Positions 54,616 through 63,398 of a stretch of 64,000 nucleotides of DNA are shown one piece after another (positions within the stretch are counted from its first letter, which is position 1; each line of letters opens with the position of its first letter). Below the pieces are notes generated by a model. It saw nothing but the letters and a program-made list of their open reading frames with translations, had not been told where the DNA came from and made no database searches. The DNA is from a virus, in the IMG/VR virus record IMGVR_UViG_3300032770_000015, positions 24,563 to 88,562 of that record; one strand, 5' to 3'. The position numbers and the translations under genes are program-made.

Positions 54616-56514
54616 CTACGCGGTCGCCCCCCAGTTTGGCCCGGTCCCGATGGAGACCCGGATCGGGACGCCGGACGACAGCGGAAAGTTCTCCATCGCC
54701 TCTCTGAGCTGACCCTGGAAGCGCTTCCCGGCGTCGGACGCGACGGGCGGACCCGAGAGGTCGAGCTCGTCGTGGACCGTGAGGTGCAGGAAGGTGTTCT
54801 GCCAGTCCACGATCTCGGCCACCTTGACCATCGCCAGCTTGATCAGGTCCGCGGCCGAGCCTTGCAGGAGCGCGTTGAGGGCCTTGTGCGTCTCGACGAA
54901 CTTCTCGTTCCGGTAGACCCGCCAGCCCTTGGCGCGCGCCCACTCGGCCGACCGGAACCGGCGCTTCCGCCCGCCCCACGTGACGATGTAGCCCCGGCTC
55001 GCGGCGCGCTGGACCGCCTTCTGCGAGAGGTTGTGGATCAGGTTGTCGGTCTTGCGGTGGTAGGTCTCGAGGACCCCCTTCATCACGTCCACCGAGACGC
55101 CCGCGGTCGCGGCCGCCTTCTTGAGACCGGCCCCGTAGACGATGGCGAAGTTCGTGTTCTTCATCTGCGGCCGGAATAGCTTCATCGCCCCCTCGACCGC
55201 CAGCTCCTCGGGCGAGTGGATCATCCGGATGAGCATCTCGTGGAAGTCCACGTCCGGGTTGTTCCGGTAGGCCTCGGCCAGCATGCCGCCCGCGTAGTGG
55301 GCGAGGAACCGGTACTCGATCTGCGAGTAGTCGGCCTTGGTCCACTCGAGCCCGGGCAGGTAGGGGATGAAGAGCCCGCGGATCAGCTTGGCGAGCTCGG
55401 GGTGCCGCGCGCCGGGGAGGTTCTGCAGGTTCAGCGAGCCGCCCGACGAGAAACGGCCGCTCACGGCGCCGTAGGTGTCGTTGGGCAGCTGGTGGAACTC
55501 GCCGTGGATCACGCCCTGGGGGTCGGCGTTCTGGAGGATGTAGCTGTCCACGAACGTGCCCGCGTACTTCGAGGCCTCGCGAATCTCGATGATGAGCGCC
55601 GCGATGGGGTGGTCGAGCTCGTTCAAGACCTCGGTGGTGATCGAGGGCTTCTTCGTCTTCTCGGTCCGCGGGTACGGGAGCCCGTGGGCGTCGAGGACCG
55701 GCCCGAGCTGGTCGCCCGACATCGGGTTGACGCCCGGGGCGAGCTGTTCCCAGCGGACCATCGCGGCGGCGAGCTTATCCTCGAACAGTTTCTTGACCTC
55801 CTTCGCCCGGGCCACGTCGGCGCGGACCCCGACGAGGTGCATGCGGAGGAGGATCGGGATCAGGGCGGTCTCGACACCGTAAATGGCCGCCAGGCCCTCG
55901 GTGTCGATCACCGGCCGCCGGACCTCATACAGCACGCCGGTCCCGAGCGCGTCGTGCTGGGCGTACTCGTCCATGACGCCCCACGGGACGCGCCAGTAGT
56001 TCGGCGCCTGCGCCTGCCGGGTCGGCTTCCCGCCAAACTGGGCGGCGCACCACTCGTTCAGGTAGGTATCCTCCTTGTGCAGGTCGGTGTATCGCTTCAG
56101 CAGGTTGTCGAGCGAGTACCCGCCGTCCTCGATCTCGTTCAGGATCGGGGCGACGATCCCGCCGTCCTCGTTCCCGGCGTAGATCGGGACGCCGACCCCG
56201 GGGAGCCCGTGGTCACCGGTCCCGGTATAGGCGAGCATCCGCAGGTCGAAGGCCGCGTTGAACCAGATCTTCAGCAGGTTCGGCCGCGTCAACTCGCGGG
56301 CGGCCCAGGCGCGAAGCTCTTCGACGGTGACGTTGTTCCCGCCGCCCTCGTGCGCCCAGGAGAAGTAGTGGGTCGTGGTCGCCGGGTCACGGAACCCGTT
56401 GGGGCCGGGTAGGGCGATGGACAGGCCGACCGGCCGCGACGCGAACCCGAGCCCGGCGGTCTCGGTGTCGACGGCCACGCGGTCAAACCGGGCGAGGTCA
56501 GGAAGGCAGGTCAA
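54616..56514 (-). CDS. Family A DNA polymerase with 3'-5' exonuclease
   Basis: 632 aa. The exonuclease part starts with FDRVAVDTETAGL (DxE site). The polymerase part has motif A WTKADYSQIEYRFLAHYAGG (about 400), motif B RPQMKNTNFAIVYGAG (about 455) and motif C LTVHDELDL near the end. All key acidic residues are present. No 5'-3' exonuclease domain, as usual for phage enzymes. It replicates the phage genome with the primase-helicase at 49080. Confidence 0.95.
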   Translation of the reverse strand: MTCLPDLARFDRVAVDTETAGLGFASRPVGLSIALPGPNGFRDPATTTHYFSWAHEGGGNNVTVEELRAWAARELTRPNLLKIWFNAAFDLRMLAYTGTGDHGLPGVGVPIYAGNEDGGIVAPILNEIEDGGYSLDNLLKRYTDLHKEDTYLNEWCAAQFGGKPTRQAQAPNYWRVPWGVMDEYAQHDALGTGVLYEVRRPVIDTEGLAAIYGVETALIPILLRMHLVGVRADVARAKEVKKLFEDKLAAAMVRWEQLAPGVNPMSGDQLGPVLDAHGLPYPRTEKTKKPSITTEVLNELDHPIAALIIEIREASKYAGTFVDSYILQNADPQGVIHGEFHQLPNDTYGAVSGRFSSGGSLNLQNLPGARHPELAKLIRGLFIPYLPGLEWTKADYSQIEYRFLAHYAGGMLAEAYRNNPDVDFHEMLIRMIHSPEELAVEGAMKLFRPQMKNTNFAIVYGAGLKKAAATAGVSVDVMKGVLETYHRKTDNLIHNLSQKAVQRAASRGYIVTWGGRKRRFRSAEWARAKGWRVYRNEKFVETHKALNALLQGSAADLIKLAMVKVAEIVDWQNTFLHLTVHDELDLSGPPVASDAGKRFQGQLREAMENFPLSSGVPIRVSIGTGPNWGATA

Positions 56515-57118
56515 CGAAGTTCTCCTTCTGCGGGTGGTATTCCCCGGCGTACGCGCCGGACTTGTGGCGTTCCTCGATGTTGAACCAGCCCTTTCCCGCC
56601 AGGTGCAAGACGCGCAGGACGAGGGCGTAGGCGTGCGGTGACGGGGTCAGGTTAAACGTCGGTGCCAGGTACTGCTGGAGAAACGCCTGCGCGTTCCCCA
56701 TCCGGCGCCCGGTCGGCGTGTCCCAGGTGAACGTCTGGCACGCCCGCGTCCCGATGACCGCGATCCCCGAGTAGCGCGCGAGGATCGCGGCCTGCACGGC
56801 GGGATCGGTCGCCCAGCCGCCGCGCGCCCACCGGTCCTGGTCGGCCGCCGCCGCCCGTTCGGCCCGGGCGGCATCGCGGGCGGCCCGATCGATCAGGAGC
56901 GTGGCCTGGCGCGCGTCCTCCTCGGCCTGGTGGGCCTCGTTCCACAGGCGCAGGGCGTGTTCGCGGTCCCGCGCCCGGGGGCCGACGGCGCGGCAGTCGT
57001 CGCAGCGAACGAAGAAGTAGTCGCGGGCGCAGGTCGGCACGACCGACAGCTCGCGCGATAGGCAGGTGCACGGGTACAGCCGCGTGTGGTGGTGGTGGAT
57101 CATGGTGGCGGTGATCAC
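56498..57118 (-). CDS. Unknown protein with N-terminal zinc site
   Basis: 206 aa from GTG 57118, which overlaps the upstream stop (GTGA). CTCLSRELSVVPTCARDYFF, then VRCDDCRAVGPRARDREHAL is a Lar-like Cys pattern followed by LWNEAH. A later part has RMGNAQAFLQQYLAPTF. Overlaps the polymerase gene by 17 bases. Possibly a restriction-alleviation-like zinc protein; uncertain. Confidence 0.6.
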   Translation of the reverse strand: MITATMIHHHHTRLYPCTCLSRELSVVPTCARDYFFVRCDDCRAVGPRARDREHALRLWNEAHQAEEDARQATLLIDRAARDAARAERAAAADQDRWARGGWATDPAVQAAILARYSGIAVIGTRACQTFTWDTPTGRRMGNAQAFLQQYLAPTFNLTPSPHAYALVLRVLHLAGKGWFNIEERHKSGAYAGEYHPQKENFVDLPS

Positions 57119-57423
57119 GGGGTACGTTCGGGGCCGCAGACCGCGCAGCTGATCGCGGCGGCCCGGGCGGCGGGGGTACACTCGTCGAAGATGCCGACGC
57201 GATTTAGCGCGGCCCGGGCGCGGGCGACGGCGCCGTGGTTCTCGGGCGACCGGCTCGCGATCCCGAGCGCGCAGTGCAGGTCGAGAACCTCGAGCGGCGT
57301 CAGGCCGTGATACGGCGCGAGGAATTGTGCCGACCCGTCGTGGTGTTTCCACCGCGGCCCCGCGCTCGGCGGGTCGCTGTCGTACGGCGTCTGCCGGAGC
57401 AGGTCGTGCAGCCAGGAGGTCAC
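57115..57423 (-). CDS. Unknown protein
   Basis: 102 aa, GTG or ATG region at 57423 overlapping the upstream stop. It contains FLAPYHGLTPLEVLDLHCAL and ends with two Cys (CAVCGPE). No family recognised. Confidence 0.6.
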   Translation of the reverse strand: MTSWLHDLLRQTPYDSDPPSAGPRWKHHDGSAQFLAPYHGLTPLEVLDLHCALGIASRSPENHGAVARARAALNRVGIFDECTPAARAAAISCAVCGPERTP

Positions 57424-57782
57424 GCGCCCTCCGTGCGGCCGAGGTGAAGGCCCTGGGCCTTGAGCTGCTGCCGGATCTCGATCAGGTCGAACGCCCGCTG
57501 CCCGGACATGGCGAACAGCTGCCGGGCCTGGCCGATGCCGTCCCGGGCGATCCGGCCGACCTCGCGGCGACGGATCAGCTGCTCGATCATCTTGAACCGC
57601 GCCTCCAGGATCTCGGCGTATCGGGCGAACCCCACGAGCTCGTTGATCGCGTAGTCGATCACGTCGAGCTCGGGATGCCCGGCCGGTAACAGGGCCGTGT
57701 CGCCGTACTTCCTGACGGCCTTCGCGATCTCGCGCTCGCGGCGTTCGGCGTACTCGGCCGCGACCGGCGACGTCTTATCCAT
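57420..57782 (-). CDS. Unknown helical protein
   Basis: 120 aa. Helical, with LDVIDYAINELVGFARYAEI (a DxxxYxxxE pattern seen in small MazG-like or helical phage proteins) and EARFKMIEQLIRRREVGRI. Next to nucleotide metabolism genes. Function unresolved. Confidence 0.6.
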   Translation of the reverse strand: MDKTSPVAAEYAERREREIAKAVRKYGDTALLPAGHPELDVIDYAINELVGFARYAEILEARFKMIEQLIRRREVGRIARDGIGQARQLFAMSGQRAFDLIEIRQQLKAQGLHLGRTEGA

Positions 57783-58683
57783 TGGCCGCTGCCTGGGCCG
57801 CGATCAGCGCTCCATACGGCGGCAGGACGCGGGCGGCGTCCCGGTGGGTCCGGTACGCGAGGACCGAGAGGTACATGTTCCACGGGGCCAGGACCGACGC
57901 GGGCTCGAAGTGGCGGCTGAGGATCGTGTCCCCGGCCATCTCGCCGAACAGCGTATCGAGGTCGTCGGGCGGGTACGTCAGGTCCGGCGACCGCAGGACG
58001 AACGGGTAGTGGCCCTGGTCGTAGGCCTCGACGACGGCGGCGGCCTTCGCGGCGTCGCGGTCGTAGATGTGCAGCGATCCGACCGTGTGGTAGTACCCGG
58101 CGACCGGGTCACCGACGGCACGGGCGACGTAGGCCTGCAGCTGCGTGAACGTGAACAGGTCGTACGGGAACCCGAGCCACGCGTCGTTCGACCGCATGTA
58201 CACGTGAAGCTCGAGCCCGGCGGCGCGCCGCATGAACTGCAGGGTCGTCGTGCACGGGATGTCGCGCGACGGCGCCGGGGCCGGACGCCAGAACGTGACG
58301 ACCGCCTGGCGCGAATCGTGGTCGTGCAGCGTGTCGATGGCCCAGCCGATCTGGTCGAGGAATGGCGGCCCGTAGGCCCCGGCGAATACCACGCCGTCGT
58401 CGGAGAACTGCGCGATGTTCTTGTTGAAATAGCTGATCGTCGCCACGTCGCGGTGGCCGAGCAAGATCCAGAGCCACTCGGCGACCGAGAACGGGTAGTT
58501 CAGCTTCCGCGCGGGCGACGTGATCACGTTCGACCGGGCGTCGGTCAGGATCAGGGTCGGGTGGCGTAGCTCGCGGGTCGGCTGCCCCCGCGGCGTGACC
58601 ACCTCGCCGTAGGCAGCTGTGATCGCGAGGACCTGGCGGTACAGCTCGTCGGCGGTGCGCGCGACGATCCGGTTGGCGGTCAT
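57775..58683 (-). CDS. Thymidylate-synthase-fold protein, dCMP hydroxymethylase-like
   Basis: 302 aa. It aligns with ThyA: AEWLWILLG keeps the Glu of E. coli Glu58, DIPCTTTLQF keeps the catalytic Cys (PCT not PCH), and RSNDAWLGFPYDLFTF covers the substrate site; SLHIY keeps the His and Tyr. E. coli Asn177 is Asp here (FPYD against PFN), the change known to switch the T4 enzyme to dCMP. It is therefore predicted to hydroxymethylate dCMP or CMP rather than make dTMP. Product not proven. Confidence 0.75.
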   Translation of the reverse strand: MTANRIVARTADELYRQVLAITAAYGEVVTPRGQPTRELRHPTLILTDARSNVITSPARKLNYPFSVAEWLWILLGHRDVATISYFNKNIAQFSDDGVVFAGAYGPPFLDQIGWAIDTLHDHDSRQAVVTFWRPAPAPSRDIPCTTTLQFMRRAAGLELHVYMRSNDAWLGFPYDLFTFTQLQAYVARAVGDPVAGYYHTVGSLHIYDRDAAKAAAVVEAYDQGHYPFVLRSPDLTYPPDDLDTLFGEMAGDTILSRHFEPASVLAPWNMYLSVLAYRTHRDAARVLPPYGALIAAQAAANG

Positions 58684-59102
58684 GCGGACTCTCCTGGGGT
58701 GATGTCACCCTGGATGATGACGAGCCCGGCGCGCATCGCGTCGGGCATCTTGACGTTGGCGACCACATCGTGGGCCGTGAGGGTCATCGTCTGCGCCTCG
58801 TAGCCCACGGGCCAGCGGCGCAGCCACCAGGCGGGCGCCCAGCGCTCCTTGAACGCCTGGACCCACGTGGCCGGATACCGGACCGTGAGCGTCTTACTAG
58901 CGAACTTGTCGCTGTAGAGCTGTAGGTCGAGTGTCAGGATCAGGCGCTCGGCCTCCTCGATGAGGCACGGCCGCAGCTCCCCGAGCAGCGGGGCCATACG
59001 GCGCGGAATGAACCGGCTGATGCTGACCCAGATGTCCTTCTTGAGCTCGACGAGGTTCATGGGAACCGTCGCGCAGGGATCGGTGTCGTCGGGGGTCGTC
59101 AT
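58680..59102 (-). CDS. Unknown protein
   Basis: 140 aa from ATG 59102 (ATGA). It contains RFIPRRMAPLLGELRPCLIE, then YPATWVQAFKERWAPAWWLR and WPVGYEAQTMTLTAHDVVAN. This last part (Trp-rich, xPVxYE) occurs in phage proteins of unknown role. It overlaps the hydroxymethylase-like gene. Confidence 0.65.
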   Translation of the reverse strand: MTTPDDTDPCATVPMNLVELKKDIWVSISRFIPRRMAPLLGELRPCLIEEAERLILTLDLQLYSDKFASKTLTVRYPATWVQAFKERWAPAWWLRRWPVGYEAQTMTLTAHDVVANVKMPDAMRAGLVIIQGDITPGESA

Positions 59103-60052
59103 TCTTTGATCGCCTCGATGAGCGCGTATGGCTCGTGGTGGTGGAACCGCTTCGCATACTGGGGGTGCGGTACCTCGACGTAGCGGACGCCCCACTCGTC
59201 ACACCAGGGCGTGACGCGCTTCCGGCACCAGGCGGCGGCGATCCGGCCGAGCGCGATGACCTTGTAGGGCTCGAGCGCGTCGAGGAAGTCCGCCCGGGTC
59301 GGGCGCCCGTCGGGCCGCGTGGCGTTGACGAAGTAGAGGCGCCGCTCGCTGACCCCGGCTTCGTCGAGCTGTTCGGCCAGCCACTCATTGCAGCCGCCGC
59401 GGCCGCAGAACGGCGGGTTCTCCCAGCGTAGGCGGCCGGGGCGCCAGCGGTGCGTGTTCGGCGCCTCGCCGACGAGCAACGTGACCCCGGGCCGGAACGA
59501 TCCGCCCCCGGGGCCGAGGTTCCGGGGCGGCGCCGCGTAGAGCACCCGCAGCAGCACCTTCTCCGGGGTCGTCGCCGTATAGTCGTAGACCCACGATTCA
59601 AGCGCCGTGTCGGCCCGCTCGAACCCGGCGTAGACGGCCCGGTACCCGGCCTCGTCGGGGAACATCTCGCCTCCGGCGGCCTTCCGCGCCGCCCAGTTAC
59701 CGTGGGCAACGGCGAACGGCGGCAGGGCGGTGATCAGGATCGCGCCGCGCGATAGGAGGGCGCGCTCGAGCATGCGCTGCCCGGCGATCCCGAGCGCGTC
59801 GCGCCCCCGGTAGATCGGCCCGTACACCTGCTCGCCGATGTGGAACCGGTCGAAGATGACCGACCCCGGGTTCCGGCAGAGGAGGCGCATGGACTCGGTG
59901 AACGGGTCACCGGCGTACACGCCCTGGTGGTAGTAGCTGAACGTGACGCCGTGCGTGTGCCCGAGCTGCTGGAGCGCCCGGGCCAGCTTCGTCTTCCCGG
60001 CGCCGTCCGGCCCTTCGATGATGACGACCTGCCCCGTGCCCGGCTGCCTCAT
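59099..60052 (-). CDS. P-loop kinase fused to UDG-like domain
   Basis: 317 aa from ATG 60052 (ATGA). Residues 1-165 are a thymidylate-kinase-like P-loop kinase: VVIIEGPDGAGKTKLARAL, then VIFDRFHIGEQVYGPIYRGR. Residues about 180-317 resemble the uracil-DNA glycosylase superfamily: TLLVGEAPN, then NPPFCGRGGCNEWLAEQLDE, LYFVNATRPDG, and VPHPQYAKRF. The kinase could phosphorylate a modified dNMP. The second domain may excise or process bases. A fusion of this sort is unusual. Confidence 0.8.
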   Translation of the reverse strand: MRQPGTGQVVIIEGPDGAGKTKLARALQQLGHTHGVTFSYYHQGVYAGDPFTESMRLLCRNPGSVIFDRFHIGEQVYGPIYRGRDALGIAGQRMLERALLSRGAILITALPPFAVAHGNWAARKAAGGEMFPDEAGYRAVYAGFERADTALESWVYDYTATTPEKVLLRVLYAAPPRNLGPGGGSFRPGVTLLVGEAPNTHRWRPGRLRWENPPFCGRGGCNEWLAEQLDEAGVSERRLYFVNATRPDGRPTRADFLDALEPYKVIALGRIAAAWCRKRVTPWCDEWGVRYVEVPHPQYAKRFHHHEPYALIEAIKE

Positions 60053-60513
60053 AGGTCGGCCCCCACGTACTCGAGGATGCTCCGGAGATCGGGCGGTTCC
60101 CAGCCCGCGGGCTTCACGATGCCCTGCTTCTCGCTCGTCCCGGCCTGCACCTTGCGCATGTTCGCCCCGTGGACCGCATCCCAGCAGGCCTGCCACGGGA
60201 TGCCCATCATCACGGCGCTGCCCAGCGCCACGTACACGAGGTCCACGAGCGCATCGGCCTCGCCGACCGTGTCCTGCGCGATGAGCGCCTTCCGGTACTC
60301 CTCCAGCTCTTCTTTCAGGTGACTGAACCGCTGCGTGGCGACCTCGACGCCGACGGACCGGATCAGGGGGCCGGGACGCGGCCCCTTCGGCAGGTTGAAC
60401 TTCCGGTGGAAGGCCGCCACGTCCTCGGCGTTCGTCGTCGGAATCGGCCGGGCGACCGGCACGCGGGCGCGTTCTATCGCGGCGCGCACGTTGGCTTCCT
60501 CGACGGGCGTCAT
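60049..60513 (-). CDS. MazG-like NTP pyrophosphohydrolase
   Basis: 154 aa from ATG 60513 (TGATG overlap). AFHRKFNLP, then LKEELEEYRKALI and EADALVDLVYVALGSAVMMG carry the ExxE and ExxD metal ligands of the all-alpha NTP pyrophosphatase family. It may clear unwanted dNTPs so that a modified one is used. Partner genes support a nucleotide role. Confidence 0.8.
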   Translation of the reverse strand: MTPVEEANVRAAIERARVPVARPIPTTNAEDVAAFHRKFNLPKGPRPGPLIRSVGVEVATQRFSHLKEELEEYRKALIAQDTVGEADALVDLVYVALGSAVMMGIPWQACWDAVHGANMRKVQAGTSEKQGIVKPAGWEPPDLRSILEYVGADL

Positions 60514-61184
60514 CACGTGGCCTCCGCGACCGTGTCCGGCGTCCCGATGTCCTCGGCCTCGACGGGAATCAACCTGAACGGGTAGTCCTGCGCGATCTCC
60601 TGGAGGTGTGGGCCGATCAGGGCGCCCTTCCCCGCCAGGGTCATGACCGTCTTCGACACCGGGACGACGAGCGGGCCGCACCACACCGTCCAGGGCGCCT
60701 GCCCCGTGACCGTCGGCCCCTCCTCGCTGCCGAGCATGTGGGCCTCGGTTTCCCAGACACGGGTAAACCGCCGCGCCGCGGCCCGGTCATCGAGGACGCG
60801 CACGCCGACCCCGAGCCCGAGGGTCGGTGTCGCATCGAGCATGCGCGGGATCGCGTGATCATCCATCAGGTTGTCGCCCGCCAGGACCAGGGCCTCGTCG
60901 TTCAGCACCAGGTCGAGCCCGGTGAGCAGCGCCGGGGCCGGGCCGGTCGGGTATGGTTGCACGATGAAGTGCGTCGCCTCGTGGCCGATGAGCTCACAGA
61001 CGAGGGCGGCGTTCGTCGGCGACACGACGACGATGACCCGCTCACAGAGCTGCTTCGCCTGCCGCACGAGCCGCGCCACCAGGGGCTCGCCGTTCACGAC
61101 CAGCAGGGGCTTCAGGCCGGTCGGGACGATCCCCGCCAGCCGCCGACCCTCGCCCGCCGCCAAGATGACCGCATCAATCGCCAC
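60513..61184 (-). CDS. Sugar-1-phosphate nucleotidyltransferase-like protein
   Basis: 223 aa. The start MAIDAVILAAGEGRRL, then GLKPLLVVNGEPLV is the nucleotide-binding loop and Lys of RmlA/GlmU-type NTP transferases; LVLAGDNLMDD supplies the metal-binding Asp. It would activate a sugar or similar phosphate as an NDP derivative. Next to a glycosyltransferase and base-modification candidates. Confidence 0.82.
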   Translation of the reverse strand: MAIDAVILAAGEGRRLAGIVPTGLKPLLVVNGEPLVARLVRQAKQLCERVIVVVSPTNAALVCELIGHEATHFIVQPYPTGPAPALLTGLDLVLNDEALVLAGDNLMDDHAIPRMLDATPTLGLGVGVRVLDDRAAARRFTRVWETEAHMLGSEEGPTVTGQAPWTVWCGPLVVPVSKTVMTLAGKGALIGPHLQEIAQDYPFRLIPVEAEDIGTPDTVAEAT

Positions 61185-62175
61185 CCTGCTCCTCCTTATC
61201 CCAGGCTGCTGTGATCGTTGGGTCCGCCGTCACGCGGCGGACCACGTGGGGAAATGCCGTCCGCTCGCGGCACCCGGCGCAGGCGCGCGACCGGCGCCCG
61301 TGCTGGAGCTGCCAGCGGTATCGCATGTAGCCCTCGCCGTTCCAGATCTCGACGAGCGACTGCGTGTTCGCGTCGCCGACGACCGTGGTGTTGCCCGGTC
61401 GTTCGGCCTGCTGGGGGTCCACGATGCAGCAGTGGATCACCTTACCGTTCCACAGAACGACGATGTGCCGCGACGGGCGCCCGCACGGTCCCTGGAGCTC
61501 GCGCCGCAGGCGGCCCGGGATCGCGCCCTGCTCGCGGTCAATCCGCTCGTCCTGCCAGTCGTGGAGCCCGGTCGGGTTCCGCTGGTCCTGGACATGCAGG
61601 ATCTTCGCCGTCCCGCTATATTGCCGCCACATCGCGCCGCCCGCCTTCCCCGCGACGGCGAAGGACTTTGGCCAGCGGGCGCGCGGATACAGCTCGTGGA
61701 CGCGGGTCATGATCGCCACGTGCCGCGCGTGCTGCTCGGCGGTGTCGTAGGCGTTCAGGTTGAACACCGTGCACCCGGCCTCGTAGATCTCGATGATCTT
61801 CACGGCGGCCTCGTCCACGGTCAGCTTCGAGATCACGTCGCCGTTCGACGTGACGTGGATCGTGGCGCCCGGCGCCGCCGCCCGGAGCTGGCGGAGGCGC
61901 GGGAGGATCTGCTTGTCCATCAGCGGCTCGTTGCAATTGAACCACTGCACGACGCCCTTCCAGCGGAGCGCGGCGAGCTCGTCGCAGAGCTTCGTGTACA
62001 GGGCGTCGGACATCAGCCGCAGGGCGGTCGGCCGGTTCCTGACCGCGCAGAACCCGCAGGCCCGCGTGCAGGTGCTCGTCGTCTCGAATGTGATGCGTGT
62101 GAACAGCGGGTACGGTTCGGCGCCCCCGAACGCGACCGGGGGCTGAGACGGCAGGGACATGAATCCGGTCTTCAT
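61174..62175 (-). CDS. Radical SAM protein
   Basis: 333 aa. TSTCTRACGFCAVRNRP near residue 35 contains the CxxxCxxC iron-sulfur motif that binds S-adenosylmethionine. VVQWFNCNEPLMDKQILPRL, then ATIHVTSNGDVIS fit the TIM-barrel core. A C-terminal HCCIVDP and RACAGCRER suggest an extra cluster of the SPASM type. Substrate unknown; in this setting it may modify a base, sugar or peptide. It overlaps the nucleotidyltransferase gene by 11 bases. Confidence 0.85.
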   Translation of the reverse strand: MKTGFMSLPSQPPVAFGGAEPYPLFTRITFETTSTCTRACGFCAVRNRPTALRLMSDALYTKLCDELAALRWKGVVQWFNCNEPLMDKQILPRLRQLRAAAPGATIHVTSNGDVISKLTVDEAAVKIIEIYEAGCTVFNLNAYDTAEQHARHVAIMTRVHELYPRARWPKSFAVAGKAGGAMWRQYSGTAKILHVQDQRNPTGLHDWQDERIDREQGAIPGRLRRELQGPCGRPSRHIVVLWNGKVIHCCIVDPQQAERPGNTTVVGDANTQSLVEIWNGEGYMRYRWQLQHGRRSRACAGCRERTAFPHVVRRVTADPTITAAWDKEEQGGD

Positions 62176-63398
62176 CGGCCGATCTCCTCGAGGCGGGCCA
62201 GCGTCGAGGCGACGCCGCCACGTTCAGCGGTGAACCGCGTGATCAGGTGGCGACGCTGCGCCGCCACGAGCGTTTCCCAGGCGTCCTGGTTGGTGATGAT
62301 GTAGGCGAGCCGTTCCCAGAAGACCTCGACCGTCGGCACGCGGAGCCACGTCGCGAGGAGCCACTCGTCCTGCGTCTGCGCGTCCCGGTGGTGGAGCGGG
62401 ATGACGTGCCCCTGGTCGTCGTACCCCGGGTGGAAGAAGCAGACCGTACCGACGGCGAACATCTCCCAGGGCTTCGATGTCGCCCAGCCCGACCCGGACG
62501 CCGGGAAGGTCATCGTCGCCTTCCACAGGGCGCTGAAGGGCAGCACGTCGGCCTGCGCGATCCGCCGAACCGGCGCGGTCCGGCCCATCTCGGCGAGCCC
62601 GGCGTCGGTCCAGGCGCCGTAGAGCTCGATGCCGTCCACGTCGTCGGGGCCGACCCACTCGCGGATCAGGGCGGCGCGGCCGTTCTGCGCCGCCCGCTTG
62701 TTCTCGTTCGCGATGAGCCCGAACGCGGCCCGGTCCTTGAACGCCGTGTTCCCGTGGACCCAGGTCATGGGGTCGGTGACCCCGGTCAGCTCGACGGCCC
62801 CGTAGGTATAGCGGTAATCGGCCCGGTTGAACACGTCGCCGCCCTGCCAGAAGACGCCCTTGCGCGTCTCGTCGTACTGCGCGAGGATCGGCCGGGACGG
62901 CGGCGCGCGAAAGTCGTGGAGCGCGAAGCGATTGCGCGTATCGCCGCAGAGCCAGATCGCGTCACGGTCGGGGTGCGCGGCGCGCCACGTGTTGACGAGC
63001 GCCGTGACGTAGGCCGCGTAGCGCTCGTCCATCTGAAGCGGGATGATCGGCCCCGACCCGTCGAGCTTCGGGAGCGGGGTTGCGGCCCCGCCGATCTGCC
63101 CGAGCCAGATGACGAGGGCGTCGAGGCGTTCAGCCCACGGGGCCATCGCGGCCATCTCGGCGTCCCGGCCCGCCGTGTGGGCCGCGGCGAGCGTCCCGTC
63201 CCACCACGGGGCGGCGAGCGGGACCGCGAACCCGGCGGCCCGGGGGTCGGAGCGCGTCTTCCCGATGATCGTCCACGCGTCGTGGGGCCGTGCGGCGAGG
63301 AGCCGGTGGAGCGAGTGAACCACGTCGAGCTGGCCCGTGGTCGCGTGCGTGAGGCGCGGTTCCCACGACTGCCCGATCTTAGCGAACCCGATGTTCAT
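62172..63398 (-). CDS. Glycosyltransferase-like protein
   Basis: 408 aa. The start NIGFAKIGQSWEPRLTHATT, two Rossmann-like halves (ALVIWLGQIGGAATPLPKLD; ALIREWVGPDDVDGIELYGA) and a C-terminal KPWEMFAVGTVCFFHPGYDD resemble GT-B glycosyltransferases, with EMFAVG near the donor site. It overlaps the radical SAM gene start by four bases. The acceptor is not known. Confidence 0.65.
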   Translation of the reverse strand: MNIGFAKIGQSWEPRLTHATTGQLDVVHSLHRLLAARPHDAWTIIGKTRSDPRAAGFAVPLAAPWWDGTLAAAHTAGRDAEMAAMAPWAERLDALVIWLGQIGGAATPLPKLDGSGPIIPLQMDERYAAYVTALVNTWRAAHPDRDAIWLCGDTRNRFALHDFRAPPSRPILAQYDETRKGVFWQGGDVFNRADYRYTYGAVELTGVTDPMTWVHGNTAFKDRAAFGLIANENKRAAQNGRAALIREWVGPDDVDGIELYGAWTDAGLAEMGRTAPVRRIAQADVLPFSALWKATMTFPASGSGWATSKPWEMFAVGTVCFFHPGYDDQGHVIPLHHRDAQTQDEWLLATWLRVPTVEVFWERLAYIITNQDAWETLVAAQRRHLITRFTAERGGVASTLARLEEIGR

